NCBI RefSeq assembly: GCF_001424195.1
Contig: NZ_LMOO01000001.1
Span: 1,904,812 to 1,968,811, forward strand
Source of the DNA: Cellulomonas sp. Leaf334
GTDB lineage: Bacteria > Actinomycetota > Actinomycetes > Actinomycetales > Cellulomonadaceae
Direction of reading: 5' to 3'
Length of the DNA stretch: 64,000 nt
The position numbers were made by a program, and so were the translations under genes. The notes below the pieces were generated by a model, which worked only from the letters and a program-made list of their open reading frames with translations, was not told the origin of the DNA and ran no database searches. Below, one piece after another: positions 28,382 through 36,847 of this stretch (position 1 is the first letter of the stretch; every line of letters begins with the position of its first letter).

Positions 28382-29215
28382 ATGTCCGACGCCCCTGCGC
28401 GCCTCGTCCTCGACCGCCCCGCCGACGCGCGCGCCGCGGCCGCCCTGCTCGCCGACGGGACCCCCGTCGCGCACGGGTTCGGCGCGATCTACGCACTGAC
28501 GTCCCGCGGTGACGGCGTCCGGCGGGTCAATTCCCTGAAGGGCCGGCCGCTGGACCAGACCGGCAGCGTGACCGCACCGACGGGTCACGTCCTGGACGCG
28601 TTCGACCTCGCGGCCCTCCCGGCGGCGGTGTCGCCGTCGCTCGTGCAGGACGTCGTCGACGCGTTCAGCGCGCTCGGCCCGTTCGGGTTCCGTGGCCCGG
28701 CCGCCGGTCACGTGCCCGCCGACCTGACCGCGCAGGACGGGGACACGACGACGACCCAGGTCATCGTGCCGGGCGACGGGTGCCCGTCGCAGGTGTTCCT
28801 TGCCGCCGCGTCCGACGCCGTCGGTGGCGAGCCGTTGGCGGTCTCGTCGGCGAACAGGTCCCGGCACGTCACCGGTGGGCTGGATGCGCCGGTGCACTGG
28901 CGGGTCGAGGGCCTGCGGGCCGAGCTCGGCGGTGCGGACCTGGTGATCCTGGAGCACGCTGACGACGCCGTCGCGCGGGACCGGTTCCCGCTGCACACCA
29001 CGGTCTCGACGACGATCCTCGGGTTCCACCGCGCGGAGCGGTCGCACGGTCGCGTGCACCTCGTGCTGGAGCGACACGGGTCGCTGCACGTCACCGGCGT
29101 CGTCGCGGTGCTCCGGGGTCTGGGGCTCGGGCTGACGATCGCCCGGCGCGCGGAGACCCGGCTCGTCCCCCGCACCTATGACGTCAGCGGTCCAGCAGCT
29201 CTCGCAGCGTCCTGA
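28382..29215 (+). CDS. Sua5/YciO/YrdC domain protein
   Basis: A 277-residue YrdC-like protein: FGAIYALTSRGDGVRRVNSLKGRPLDQTGSV corresponds to the K-x-R-P nucleotide region and LAVSSANRS to the SSAN motif of threonylcarbamoyl-AMP synthases. It is divergent in sequence and a housekeeping tsaC is usually elsewhere, so this may be a paralogue acting on small molecules. The gene's 3' end overlaps the convergent hydrolase by 32 bases. Confidence 0.7.
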   Translation: MSDAPARLVLDRPADARAAAALLADGTPVAHGFGAIYALTSRGDGVRRVNSLKGRPLDQTGSVTAPTGHVLDAFDLAALPAAVSPSLVQDVVDAFSALGPFGFRGPAAGHVPADLTAQDGDTTTTQVIVPGDGCPSQVFLAAASDAVGGEPLAVSSANRSRHVTGGLDAPVHWRVEGLRAELGGADLVILEHADDAVARDRFPLHTTVSTTILGFHRAERSHGRVHLVLERHGSLHVTGVVAVLRGLGLGLTIARRAETRLVPRTYDVSGPAALAAS

Positions 29216-30062
29216 TCACCTGGTCCGGTGCCTCCTCGGCCATGAAGTGGCCGGCGTCGAGGGTGCGGTGGTCGACGCCGGGTGCCCACGCGTGCCACAG
29301 GGCGGCGGCGTCGTAGCCGAGCGCAGCGCCCCAGTCCTGCTGGATCACGGTCACGGGCATCTCCAGGGTCCGGCCCGCCGCACGGTCCTCGCGGTCGTGC
29401 CGCACGTCGACCCCGGCGGAGGCCCGGTAGTCGGCGACGATCGACCAGACCGCGTCGCGGGACGCGCGCAGGTACTCGGAGCGGTACTCCGCGGGGATGG
29501 CGTCGGGGTGCTGCACCCAGTCGTCGAGGAACGACGAGAAGAACCGGTCGGCGGTCGCCTCGATCATCGGCTCGGGCACGCCCACCGGCTGGGCCATCAG
29601 GTACAGGTGCCAGGCGACCTTCGCGTCGGCGCCGCGCAGGATGTCCCACATGTCGAGGGTGGGCAGCACGTCGAGGGTCAGCAGGTGCGTGACGGTGGCG
29701 GGGTGGTCGAGGGCGGCACGGGTCGCGACGAGGGCCCCGCGGTCGTGCCCGGCCAGCGCGAACGAGTCGACGCCGAGGGCGCGGGCCACCTCGACGACGT
29801 CGGCCGCCATCGTCCGCTTGGAGTACGTGTCCTCGGTCGACTCGGCCGGCTTGTCGCTCGCACCGTAGCCGCGCAGGTCCGGGACGACGACGGTGTGGTC
29901 GGCCGCCAGGTCGGCGGCGACGTGCCGCCACATGAGGTGCGTCTGGGGAAAGCCGTGCAGCAGCACGACGGCGGGGCCGGTGCCGGCGACCGCGACGGAC
30001 AGGTGCGCGCCGTCGGCGGTGGGGACACGGTGGTAGTCGAAGCCGGGCAGGGTGATCGTCAT
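29184..30062 (-). CDS. Alpha/beta hydrolase, fluoroacetate dehalogenase/epoxide hydrolase-like
   Basis: A 292-residue hydrolase with HGFPQTHLMWRHVA (oxyanion), nucleophile elbow AGHDRGA (Asp nucleophile) and C-terminal DAGHFMAEE (His). The arrangement HDRG with the lid DVLPTLDMWDI matches the fluoroacetate dehalogenase/DehH1 group; substrate is unproven. It is a second Asp-nucleophile hydrolase besides the one at 6532-7389. Divergent from the BTAD regulator with 56 bases between. Confidence 0.83.
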   Translation of the reverse strand: MTITLPGFDYHRVPTADGAHLSVAVAGTGPAVVLLHGFPQTHLMWRHVAADLAADHTVVVPDLRGYGASDKPAESTEDTYSKRTMAADVVEVARALGVDSFALAGHDRGALVATRAALDHPATVTHLLTLDVLPTLDMWDILRGADAKVAWHLYLMAQPVGVPEPMIEATADRFFSSFLDDWVQHPDAIPAEYRSEYLRASRDAVWSIVADYRASAGVDVRHDREDRAAGRTLEMPVTVIQQDWGAALGYDAAALWHAWAPGVDHRTLDAGHFMAEEAPDQVIRTLRELLDR

Positions 30063-30118
30063 GACCCCACCCTCGCCCGCCTCGATCAGCGCCCGATCAG
30101 CGCCACTACAGTGACCGC

Positions 30119-31876
30119 GTGGGTGAGCCGCGGATCCGGGTCCTCGGTCCGATCGGGGCCGAGATCGACGGCACCCCGCTCAGGATCACCAAGCCGCGGC
30201 ACCGCGAGATCCTCGGCCTGCTGGTGGCCGCCCACGGCCGCGTCGTCTCGACCGACCGGCTCGTCGACGAGCTCTGGGACGACCCGCCCGCCGGTGCCGT
30301 CGGCGCCGTGCGGACCTTCGTCGGGGAGCTGCGCCGCATCCTCGAACCGGACCGCCCGCCGCGGACCGACCCCACGGTCCTGGTGACGGTCGGCACCGGG
30401 TACGCGCTGCGGGGCGTGAGTGTCGACCTCTGGGACGTCCGGGACGACGACCTCACCGAGCTCCCGTTCGAGGAGTTCGCCGACCGGCCCTGGGCGCAGC
30501 CCGAGCGCGCACGCGTCGCCGCGCTCCGTGCCGACGCCGTGGAACGAGCAGCCGACGGTGGAGGCGCCGAGGTGGTGCCGCTGCTGGAGCAGCACGTCGA
30601 GGCGCACCCGTGGCGGGAGAACGGCTGGCGGCTGCTCGCCCTCGCGCTCTACCGCAGCGAGCGGCGGGCCGACGCGCTCGCTGTCCTGCGCCGTGCGCGG
30701 ACCCGGCTCGTGGACGAGCTCGGGCTCGACCCCGGCCCGCGCCTCGCGGACCTGGAGCGAGACATCCTCCGCGACGACGTCCCGGACACGGGAGGGTCGC
30801 TCCTGCTGCGGGCCGCGACGGCGCACGCCCGGTCCGGTGCTCGCGCGCAGCTGGAGAGCGCGAACGCCCTGCTGCCCGGGCTGGCGACGTCCGGCACCCT
30901 CGGGCTCGTCAGGGAGCAGCGGCTCGCCGCGATCGCCGCGGCGGAGGAGCTCGGCGACGCGGAGCTCACCGCCCGGATCGTCGGCGGGTTCGACGTCCCC
31001 GGCATCTGGACCCGGTCCGACGACCCCGCGCAGGCGGCGGCCCTCGTCGACGCGGCACGGCGGCTCCTGCCCGCGGCGACCGGTCGCACCCGGGCGCGAC
31101 TCCTGGCGACCGTCGCGATGGAGTCCCGCGGCACGGCGGACCGTCGGGCCGAGGCCGACGAGGCCGTGCACCTCGCGCGGTCCCTCGGCGATCCGCAGCT
31201 GCTGTGCTTCGCGCTCGGCGCCCGCTGGATGCAGTGCTTCACCGCCACCGGCCTCGCCCGTGAGCGCGACGCGATCGGGGCGGAGATCGTCGCCGTCGCC
31301 ACCACCGCCGAGCTGCCCACCTTCGAGATCCACGGTCGCCTCATCCGCCTCCAGGCGCTCTGCGCGCTCGACGACGTCCCCGCCGCGACCGTCGAGGCCG
31401 ACGCGGTCGACGCACTCGCCGCACGCCACGAACGCCCCCTCGCGTCGGTGTTCACCACCTGGTTCCGGCACACGTTCACCGACGCCCCCGTCGTGCCGCC
31501 ACCCGCCGACGACATGCCCGGCTTCGCGCACGGCATCGCCGCGCTCAGCGACGTGACCACCGCGCTGCGTGCCGGCCGCCCGCTGCCCGACGCCGACGTC
31601 GGCCCCTACGAACCGTGGGTCCGCCCGCTCCTGCTGGCCCGCGCGGGCCGCACGCCGGAGGCTGTCGCCGCACTCGACGCCGTCCCCGACCCGCCGCACG
31701 ACCTCCTGCTGGAGGCGATGTGGTGCCTCGTCGCCCGCGCCGCCGGGGAGACCGAGCACCGAGCCGCCGGTCGCCGGGCCGCCGACGCGCTCCGTCCCGC
31801 CATGGACGAACGGGCCGCGGGCAGCGGCGTCATCGACCTCGGACCCGTTGCCGATCTTCTCCAGGAGACCCCATGA
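30119..31876 (+). CDS. BTAD/SARP-type transcriptional regulator with TPR-like C-terminus
   Basis: A 585-residue regulator: an OmpR-type winged helix (1-95: RIRVLGPIGAEIDGTPL, HGRVVSTDRLVDELW), the bacterial transcriptional activation domain (about 105-220, ending DELGLDPGPRLADLERDIL) and a long all-helical Ala/Arg-rich C-terminal region of TPR-like character. There is no NB-ARC ATPase, unlike full AfsR. GTG start. It may control the divergent dehalogenase-like gene and the GNAT that overlaps its stop. Confidence 0.82.
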   Translation: MGEPRIRVLGPIGAEIDGTPLRITKPRHREILGLLVAAHGRVVSTDRLVDELWDDPPAGAVGAVRTFVGELRRILEPDRPPRTDPTVLVTVGTGYALRGVSVDLWDVRDDDLTELPFEEFADRPWAQPERARVAALRADAVERAADGGGAEVVPLLEQHVEAHPWRENGWRLLALALYRSERRADALAVLRRARTRLVDELGLDPGPRLADLERDILRDDVPDTGGSLLLRAATAHARSGARAQLESANALLPGLATSGTLGLVREQRLAAIAAAEELGDAELTARIVGGFDVPGIWTRSDDPAQAAALVDAARRLLPAATGRTRARLLATVAMESRGTADRRAEADEAVHLARSLGDPQLLCFALGARWMQCFTATGLARERDAIGAEIVAVATTAELPTFEIHGRLIRLQALCALDDVPAATVEADAVDALAARHERPLASVFTTWFRHTFTDAPVVPPPADDMPGFAHGIAALSDVTTALRAGRPLPDADVGPYEPWVRPLLLARAGRTPEAVAALDAVPDPPHDLLLEAMWCLVARAAGETEHRAAGRRAADALRPAMDERAAGSGVIDLGPVADLLQETP

Positions 31877-32406
31877 CGATCACCCGCATCGACGGCACGA
31901 CCGACGCCCGTACGACCTCCGCCGTCGTCGAGCTGTTCGTCGCGTACCGGCACTTCTACGGTCGCCTCGACACCGACGACGACGCCCGCACCTTCCTGCA
32001 CCGTCGTGTGCGGACGCAGGACTCCTTCGTCTGGGCGGCGCTCGCCGACGACGGCGTCGCAGGGTTCGTCCAGGTCTACCCGGCGCACACCTCGCTCGAC
32101 CTCGGCACGGTCTGGTGGCTGAACGACCTCTTCGTCGCCCCGACCGCCCGTGCGATCGGAGCCGGGCGGGCGCTGGTCCAGCACGTCCTCGACGAGGCCG
32201 CGGCGAACGGCGTGGCGGAGGTCCGGCTGGAGACGCAACCGTCGAACACGACGGCCAGGGCGCTCTACGAGCGGCTCGGCTTCACGCTCGACGGCCCGTC
32301 CGCGCCGGTCGCCGAGCACGACGGCGGGGCATTCCTCACGTACACCTACGGGGTCCCGGACCCGACCACGGGTGCGGCGAGGATGGCACCGGCCGAGTCC
32401 GTCTGA
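31873..32406 (+). CDS. GNAT family N-acetyltransferase
   Basis: A 177-residue acetyltransferase. LNDLFVAPTARAIGAGRALVQHV is the acetyl-CoA-binding motif A (R/Q-x-x-G-x-G/A) and RLETQPSNTTARALYERLGF is motif B. Substrate unknown. ATG at 31873 overlaps the stop of the BTAD regulator (ATGA), so both are translated from one message. Confidence 0.85.
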   Translation: MTITRIDGTTDARTTSAVVELFVAYRHFYGRLDTDDDARTFLHRRVRTQDSFVWAALADDGVAGFVQVYPAHTSLDLGTVWWLNDLFVAPTARAIGAGRALVQHVLDEAAANGVAEVRLETQPSNTTARALYERLGFTLDGPSAPVAEHDGGAFLTYTYGVPDPTTGAARMAPAESV

Positions 32407-32441
32407 AGACGTGCCCTGAACGAGCCATGCCCCAGCCACGA

Positions 32442-32481
32442 TCGGTGCGCACCGTACGGGTGATGCCGGTGCGCGCACCGA
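32442..32481. terminator. Bidirectional terminator hairpin
   Basis: TCGGTGCGC at 32442-32450 and GCGCACCGA at 32473-32481 pair perfectly over 9 bases; each half also contains a short palindrome. It sits between the convergent GNAT and TM2 genes. Confidence 0.55.
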
Positions 32482-32500
32482 CCGACCGGCTCCTCGCTGA

Positions 32501-33001
32501 TCAGCCGCGCAGCAGCTTGCCGTAGGCGTCACGCGCGTACCGGCCACGCCGGACCGATAGGACGAGCAGCCCCTCGGTGAACCCCCACAGCCCCATGGCC
32601 AGGGCGGCGAGCCCGAGCGTGAAGAACCCGCCGACCACGGTGATGGCGAGCATCGTCAGCCCGCGACGCCAGTAGCCGAGGTACATGCGGTGCAGGCCGA
32701 ACGCGCCCAGGAAGATCCCGAGCAGGCCGGCCGCGACGCGGGACCGGGGCCACGCCGACGGCCTGATCCGGAGGTCGACCCGCAGCCGCAGCCGAGGCCA
32801 CTGTCGGGGCGTGCGGACCGGCGTCGGCTCGGGCACCGCGTCCTCGAGGTCCGGCACCGGACCGGGCGGGTACCGCACGGTCGCCGAGAGCGGCTGGTAC
32901 GCGGGAGCCGGTGCGTGCATGGGGCGTCGGGTCACGACGGGGCGCTCGCGGACGTCGTCGTCCAGGTCGAGGACGACGGGCCGGTCGATGGTGTCGGTCA
33001 C
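32501..33001 (-). CDS. TM2 domain-containing membrane protein
   Basis: A 166-residue protein with a Pro-rich polar head of about 90 residues and a C-terminal TM2 domain: VAAGLLGIFLGAFGLHRMYLGYWRRG followed by a second transmembrane helix. The G-x-H-x-F/M-Y-x-G signature between the two helices is present. Function of the family is unknown. GTG start with GGGAG upstream. Confidence 0.8.
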   Translation of the reverse strand: MTDTIDRPVVLDLDDDVRERPVVTRRPMHAPAPAYQPLSATVRYPPGPVPDLEDAVPEPTPVRTPRQWPRLRLRVDLRIRPSAWPRSRVAAGLLGIFLGAFGLHRMYLGYWRRGLTMLAITVVGGFFTLGLAALAMGLWGFTEGLLVLSVRRGRYARDAYGKLLRG

Positions 33002-33074
33002 GGGTGCTCCCGTGGGTCGGGTTCAGCAAGTCCCCCGAGCGTAAGCCCGGGAGACGTCGCCGGGACAGGCGGAA

Positions 33075-33545
33075 CTACCCGCCGACGGCCGCGAGCACCG
33101 CGGGGTCGGCGCAGCCGCGCGCGAAGCCGGCGATCCGACGGTCGATGTCGCGCTTCAGGACGACGCGCCCGACGCGCTCCGCGAGCGGCGCCAGCCACCG
33201 CGGCCGGCACGTGAAGCTGTACCGCCAGACGGCCTTGGTGCCGCCGTCGGGCAGCGCGGTGAACCGCCAGCCGCCCGCCATGACGGCGAAGAACCAGGGG
33301 CCCTCGACCATCTTCATCCCGACGTTCGTCGGCGGCTGGTACGACACGTACTCGCTGACCATGCGCAGCCCGGACCGGTGCCGGGTCAGGGTGCGGACGC
33401 CCTTGGCGGGGGCGGTGGCGTCGTCGAGGAACGCCTGCCGACGGATGAACGGGTCCCACCGCAGCCGCGTCTCGCCGGTGGTCTGGGACACCGCGAACGC
33501 GACCTCGGGCGGAACCGGGACGACGACCGACGACTCGACGATCAC
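33075..33545 (-). CDS. SRPBCC family protein
   Basis: A 156-residue START-like protein: VVVPVPPEVAFAVSQTTGETRLRWDPFIRR opens the fold and FTCRPRWLAPLAERVGRVVLKRDIDRRIAGF is the long C-terminal helix. A ligand-binding role is likely; no ligand can be assigned. GTG start at 33545 with AAGGAG about a dozen bases upstream. Confidence 0.72.
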   Translation of the reverse strand: MIVESSVVVPVPPEVAFAVSQTTGETRLRWDPFIRRQAFLDDATAPAKGVRTLTRHRSGLRMVSEYVSYQPPTNVGMKMVEGPWFFAVMAGGWRFTALPDGGTKAVWRYSFTCRPRWLAPLAERVGRVVLKRDIDRRIAGFARGCADPAVLAAVGG

Positions 33546-33622
33546 GGGGACATCGGCTCCTTCGGGTTTGTCTGCTCGGCTGCACCCTACGGCTGCAGCG
33601 TTCGCGCGACGCGTCCGCGACG

Positions 33623-34378
33623 TCAGTACCAGCCGTGGGACTCCGAGTGCGCCCACGCGCCGCACGGCGAGCCGTACCGGGCGTTGACGTAGGAGACGCC
33701 CCAGCGGACCTGCGTCAACGGGTTGGTCTGCCAGTCGGCACCGGCGGAGGCCATCTTGGATCCGGGGAGCGCCTGCGGGATGCCGTACGCGCTCGACGAC
33801 TTGTTCTTCGCGGTGGGGTTCCAGCCCGACTCGCGCTGGAAGAGCGCGTCCAGGCAGCCGAACTGGTCCGCGGCCACCAGCGAGGCCGCGTACTGCTTGA
33901 CCTCGCCGACCGGGGTGCTCGACGGGACGGTCGGGGCCGCGCTCCGCGCCGGTCGGCGTGCCGCGTCCCGTGCAGCCTTGTGCGCGGCGGCCTGGAGCTC
34001 GGCCTCCGCCTCTGCCTGCGCGGCGGCCTCGGCGGCGAGTCGCGCTGCCTCGGCCTGCTCTGCGGCGATCCGCGCGAGCTCGGCGTCGATCGCCGGTCCG
34101 AGCCACGGCACGTCGGCGTCCGGGGCAACCCAGACGGCGTCCGCCGGTGCGCTCACCGCGGCGGACACGGGCGCCTGGAGCGCGGTCGACGAGGCCTCCC
34201 CGTGCGTCCCGATGCTCGCGCCCAGCGGTGTCGAGCTCGCGCTCGCGCTGGTCAGCACCGCGATGGCGATGACCCCGACGCTCACGATGGGGGCCACGGT
34301 GAGCGGCCGCGACCACGAGAGCGCGCGGCGGGGCTGCGGCTCGGCACGGTGACGGTGCCGCTTCGGTGAAGCAGTCAT
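33623..34378 (-). CDS. Secreted lytic transglycosylase-like protein
   Basis: A 251-residue protein with an Arg/His-rich n-region, one transmembrane or signal segment (about 27-48), an Ala/Glu-rich coiled-coil (about 95-145) and a C-terminal SLT/lysozyme-like domain (about 160-251). FQRESGWNPTAKN contains the catalytic Glu, SSAYGIPQALPGSKM the G-x-P-Q motif, and WGVSYVNARYGSPCGAW the end typical of actinobacterial Rpf/SLT proteins. It should cut peptidoglycan outside the membrane. The long structured leader suggests regulation at RNA level. Confidence 0.85.
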   Translation of the reverse strand: MTASPKRHRHRAEPQPRRALSWSRPLTVAPIVSVGVIAIAVLTSASASSTPLGASIGTHGEASSTALQAPVSAAVSAPADAVWVAPDADVPWLGPAIDAELARIAAEQAEAARLAAEAAAQAEAEAELQAAAHKAARDAARRPARSAAPTVPSSTPVGEVKQYAASLVAADQFGCLDALFQRESGWNPTAKNKSSSAYGIPQALPGSKMASAGADWQTNPLTQVRWGVSYVNARYGSPCGAWAHSESHGWY

Positions 34379-34390
34379 GACTGACGGGTT

Positions 34391-34515
34391 CCTCACGTGG
34401 CGGGTGCCCGATCCTGGTCGTCGGACCCACCAGGGCATCGGTACCTCACGCGCCGGACATGAGGGGCTGTCCGAGTCGCCCCTACTCCGGTCCCCCGGAC
34501 CCGAGGCCGTCGCTC
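34391..34515 (-). promoter_or_regulatory. Structured 5' leader of the transglycosylase gene (weak c-di-AMP riboswitch resemblance)
   Basis: On the minus strand this leader contains GGGGGACC followed by AGGGGCGACTCGG, which resembles the 5' half of ydaO/yuaA c-di-AMP riboswitches that precede cell-wall hydrolases in actinomycetes. The 3' half of that motif is not recognisable. A strong stem pairs 34408-34418 with 34429-34441 (11 pairs, 2-base bulge). CCTCA (minus strand, 34464-34460) can pair with TGAGG at 34448-34444 or with a second TGAGG at 34395-34391 that may be the ribosome site. Confidence 0.3.
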
Positions 34516-34522
34516 GCGCCGG

Positions 34523-35197
34523 TCACGACTCGACCACCCGCCGACCGAAAACCACCGTGGCGTCCTGGACCGCGACCGAGGCGACCGGCCGGATGCCGTG
34601 CAGGTGGCCGAGCGGACCCGACTCGGCCAGGTCCCACCGGACCGCGAGCCGTCGCAACGTCCCGCGCACGGTGTTGTGGGCGACGACGGTCGACCGGTCG
34701 GGCCGGCGTTGCGCAGTCGGTAGCGGCAGCACCACCGGGACGGGCGAGAGGCGCGGGCCGACCCGCGCGGTCAGCCGGGCCACGGCGGTCCCGTCCGCGG
34801 TGCGCACCTCCGTCCGCACGGACGTCCCGTCGGGTCGGGTCCCCGGGACCGTGGAGCGGGTGATGCGGGCCAGGTCCTTCGGGATGCCCCACAACGCTCG
34901 GCCACCTGCACGGGACGCGGCGGTCGTCACCCAGATCTGCGGGATCGTCACGCGCGGCATCCGACCGTCGGTGCTCAGCACCGCGACGAGCAGCTCGTCG
35001 TAGGTGAGCACCCCACCCGGCACGTACCGGACGGCCGCGAGGCCGACCAGCGCCGAGCCGCGCACCGGCACCTCCTCGTACCCGACGGGCAGCGCCTCGG
35101 TCAGGCCGACGAGCCGGTCCGCGGGGACGCGGAGCACCGACACGAGCAGCTCGCTGCGCAGCGTCCAGGGTCCCGGTGGGTACGGGATGCCGATCAC
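34523..35197 (-). CDS. Acetoacetate decarboxylase family protein
   Basis: A 224-residue protein with the ADC signature GRALWGIPKDLARI (the conserved Lys region) and YDELLVAVL upstream. Typical ADC makes a Schiff base with Lys and decarboxylates acetoacetate; many actinobacterial members are ADC-like with unknown substrates. The GTG start overlaps the glutaminase stop (GTGA), so it is the last gene of the kinase-regulator-glutaminase operon. Confidence 0.75.
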   Translation of the reverse strand: MIGIPYPPGPWTLRSELLVSVLRVPADRLVGLTEALPVGYEEVPVRGSALVGLAAVRYVPGGVLTYDELLVAVLSTDGRMPRVTIPQIWVTTAASRAGGRALWGIPKDLARITRSTVPGTRPDGTSVRTEVRTADGTAVARLTARVGPRLSPVPVVLPLPTAQRRPDRSTVVAHNTVRGTLRRLAVRWDLAESGPLGHLHGIRPVASVAVQDATVVFGRRVVES

Positions 35198-36189
35198 GAG
35201 GACGAGCCGACCTCGGGGCGTGACGCGAACAGGTTCAGGCCCAGTGCGCCGGACAGGTACCGGGTGGCCAGCCCGCCGCGGACGCTGTTGCCGGCCGCGT
35301 CGAGGCGCGGGGAGAACGTGCTCAGGCTCCCCTTGCCGGGTGCGACGGTCACGATGCCTCCGGACACGCCGCTCTTGCCGGGCAGCCCGATGCTGAACAG
35401 CCACTCGCCGGAGCGCTCGTAGAGGCCGCTCGTGGCGAGGGCGGCGAGCACGTACCGGCACACGGACGGGTCGACGACGCGCTCGCCGGTGACGGGGTTG
35501 ACGCCGCCGTCGGCGAGGGTGGCGCCCATGACGGCCAGGTCGGTCGCGGAGACGAGCAGGGAACACTGCCGCGTGTAGACGTCGGTGGTCTCCAGGGGGT
35601 CGTGGGCGATGCGGCCGTAGGACTCCAGGAGCCGGGCGATGGCCTGGTTGCGGCGGTTGTGGGCTGCCTCAGAGGCGTACACGTCGTCGTCGAGCAGGAG
35701 CGGGCGGCCGGCGAACGCGGACAGGCCAGCCTGCAGGAACGCCCACTTGTCGTCGGCGGTCGCGCCCGGGACCAGGCTGGTGGTGGCCAGCGCTCCGGCG
35801 TTGACCAGCGGGTTCATCGGGCTGCCGTCGTTGAGCTCCAGGGCCATCACGGAGTTGAACGGCAGGCCGGTGTTGTTCACGCCGACGGCGTCGAGGACCG
35901 CCTCGGGGCCGAGTGCGTCGCAGACCAGCGCGAACACGAACGCCTTCGACACGGACTGGATGGAGAACTCGTGCAGGGCGTCGCCGACGCTGTGGGAGGC
36001 GCCGGTGACGGACACGATGCTCAGCCCGAACAGTGCCGGGTCGGCGTCTGCGAGCGCGGGGATGTAGTCGGCGACGGCACCGTCGTCGACGCCCGCGTAC
36101 CGGTCGTGCGCCTCCTGCATGAGGCGTTCGACCAGCTCGAGGCGGGGCAGGGTCCCGGTGGAGATCAGCTCGGGGAAGTCGTCGCTCAT
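35194..36189 (-). CDS. glsA: Glutaminase A
   Basis: A 331-residue serine-dependent glutaminase that converts glutamine to glutamate and ammonia. The beta-lactamase-like fold shows FSIQSVSKAF (catalytic S-x-x-K), the substrate-binding GLPFNSV and NPLVNAGALATT, and the late GLPGKSGVSGGI. Length matches the family. It lies four bases after the response-regulator stop and overlaps the next gene, so it is co-transcribed with a two-component system; a nitrogen or acid-stress input is possible. Confidence 0.93.
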   Translation of the reverse strand: MSDDFPELISTGTLPRLELVERLMQEAHDRYAGVDDGAVADYIPALADADPALFGLSIVSVTGASHSVGDALHEFSIQSVSKAFVFALVCDALGPEAVLDAVGVNNTGLPFNSVMALELNDGSPMNPLVNAGALATTSLVPGATADDKWAFLQAGLSAFAGRPLLLDDDVYASEAAHNRRNQAIARLLESYGRIAHDPLETTDVYTRQCSLLVSATDLAVMGATLADGGVNPVTGERVVDPSVCRYVLAALATSGLYERSGEWLFSIGLPGKSGVSGGIVTVAPGKGSLSTFSPRLDAAGNSVRGGLATRYLSGALGLNLFASRPEVGSSS

Positions 36190-36193
36190 GGGC

Positions 36194-36847
36194 TCAGTCT
36201 CGCGGGCGCGCGTCGTGCGCGCGGATGGCGAGCTGGACCCGGTTCTCCAGGCCCAGCTTGGTGAGCGCGCTGGAGATGTGCGACTTCACGGTGCCGAGCG
36301 ACAGGAACAGCTGCTCGGCGATCTCCGCGTTGCCCAGGCCGTCGGCGACGGCCATCGCCACCTCGTACTCCCGCTGGCTGAGCCCGGCCTCGCGCAGGTC
36401 GGGGGCGGCGGGGGCGCCACCTGAGCGGGCGTGCTCGATGAGCTGGGTCAGGACGCTCGGCGAGACGATCGGCTGCCCGTCCGCGGCGGTCCGGACCGCG
36501 TCGACGATCTGCTCGGGCGGCGTGTGCTTGAGCAGGAACCCGGCGGCGCCGGCGCGCAGCGCGTCGAGGACCACGCCGTCGGTGCGGAACGTGGTGAGCA
36601 CGATGACGGCGGGCCGGGGATCCGCCCGCAGCCTGCGCAGCGCGGCCACCCCGTCGAGACGCGGCATGCGGACGTCGAGGAGGACGACGTGCGGCCGGGT
36701 GCGCGCGACGGCGTCGTCGAGCTCGTCGCCGTCGGACGCCTCCCCGGCGACCGTGATGCCGTCGGCGCCGGCGAGCATCAGCTTCAGGCCGGTCCGGACC
36801 AGGGGGTCGTCGTCGACGAGGAGGACGCGGATCTCTCGATCGCTCAT
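36194..36847 (-). CDS. NarL/LuxR-type response regulator
   Basis: A 217-residue regulator: receiver domain (1-122) with acidic pocket VDDDP, phosphoacceptor Asp in VVLLDVRMPRLDG and Lys in FLLKHT, then a LuxR-type helix-turn-helix (about 150-210: LSQREYEVAMAVADGLGNAEIAEQLFLSLGTVKSHI). Partner of the overlapping DesK-like kinase gene (ATGA overlap). Likely targets are the divergent ABC exporter and its own operon. Confidence 0.92.
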   Translation of the reverse strand: MSDREIRVLLVDDDPLVRTGLKLMLAGADGITVAGEASDGDELDDAVARTRPHVVLLDVRMPRLDGVAALRRLRADPRPAVIVLTTFRTDGVVLDALRAGAAGFLLKHTPPEQIVDAVRTAADGQPIVSPSVLTQLIEHARSGGAPAAPDLREAGLSQREYEVAMAVADGLGNAEIAEQLFLSLGTVKSHISSALTKLGLENRVQLAIRAHDARPRD

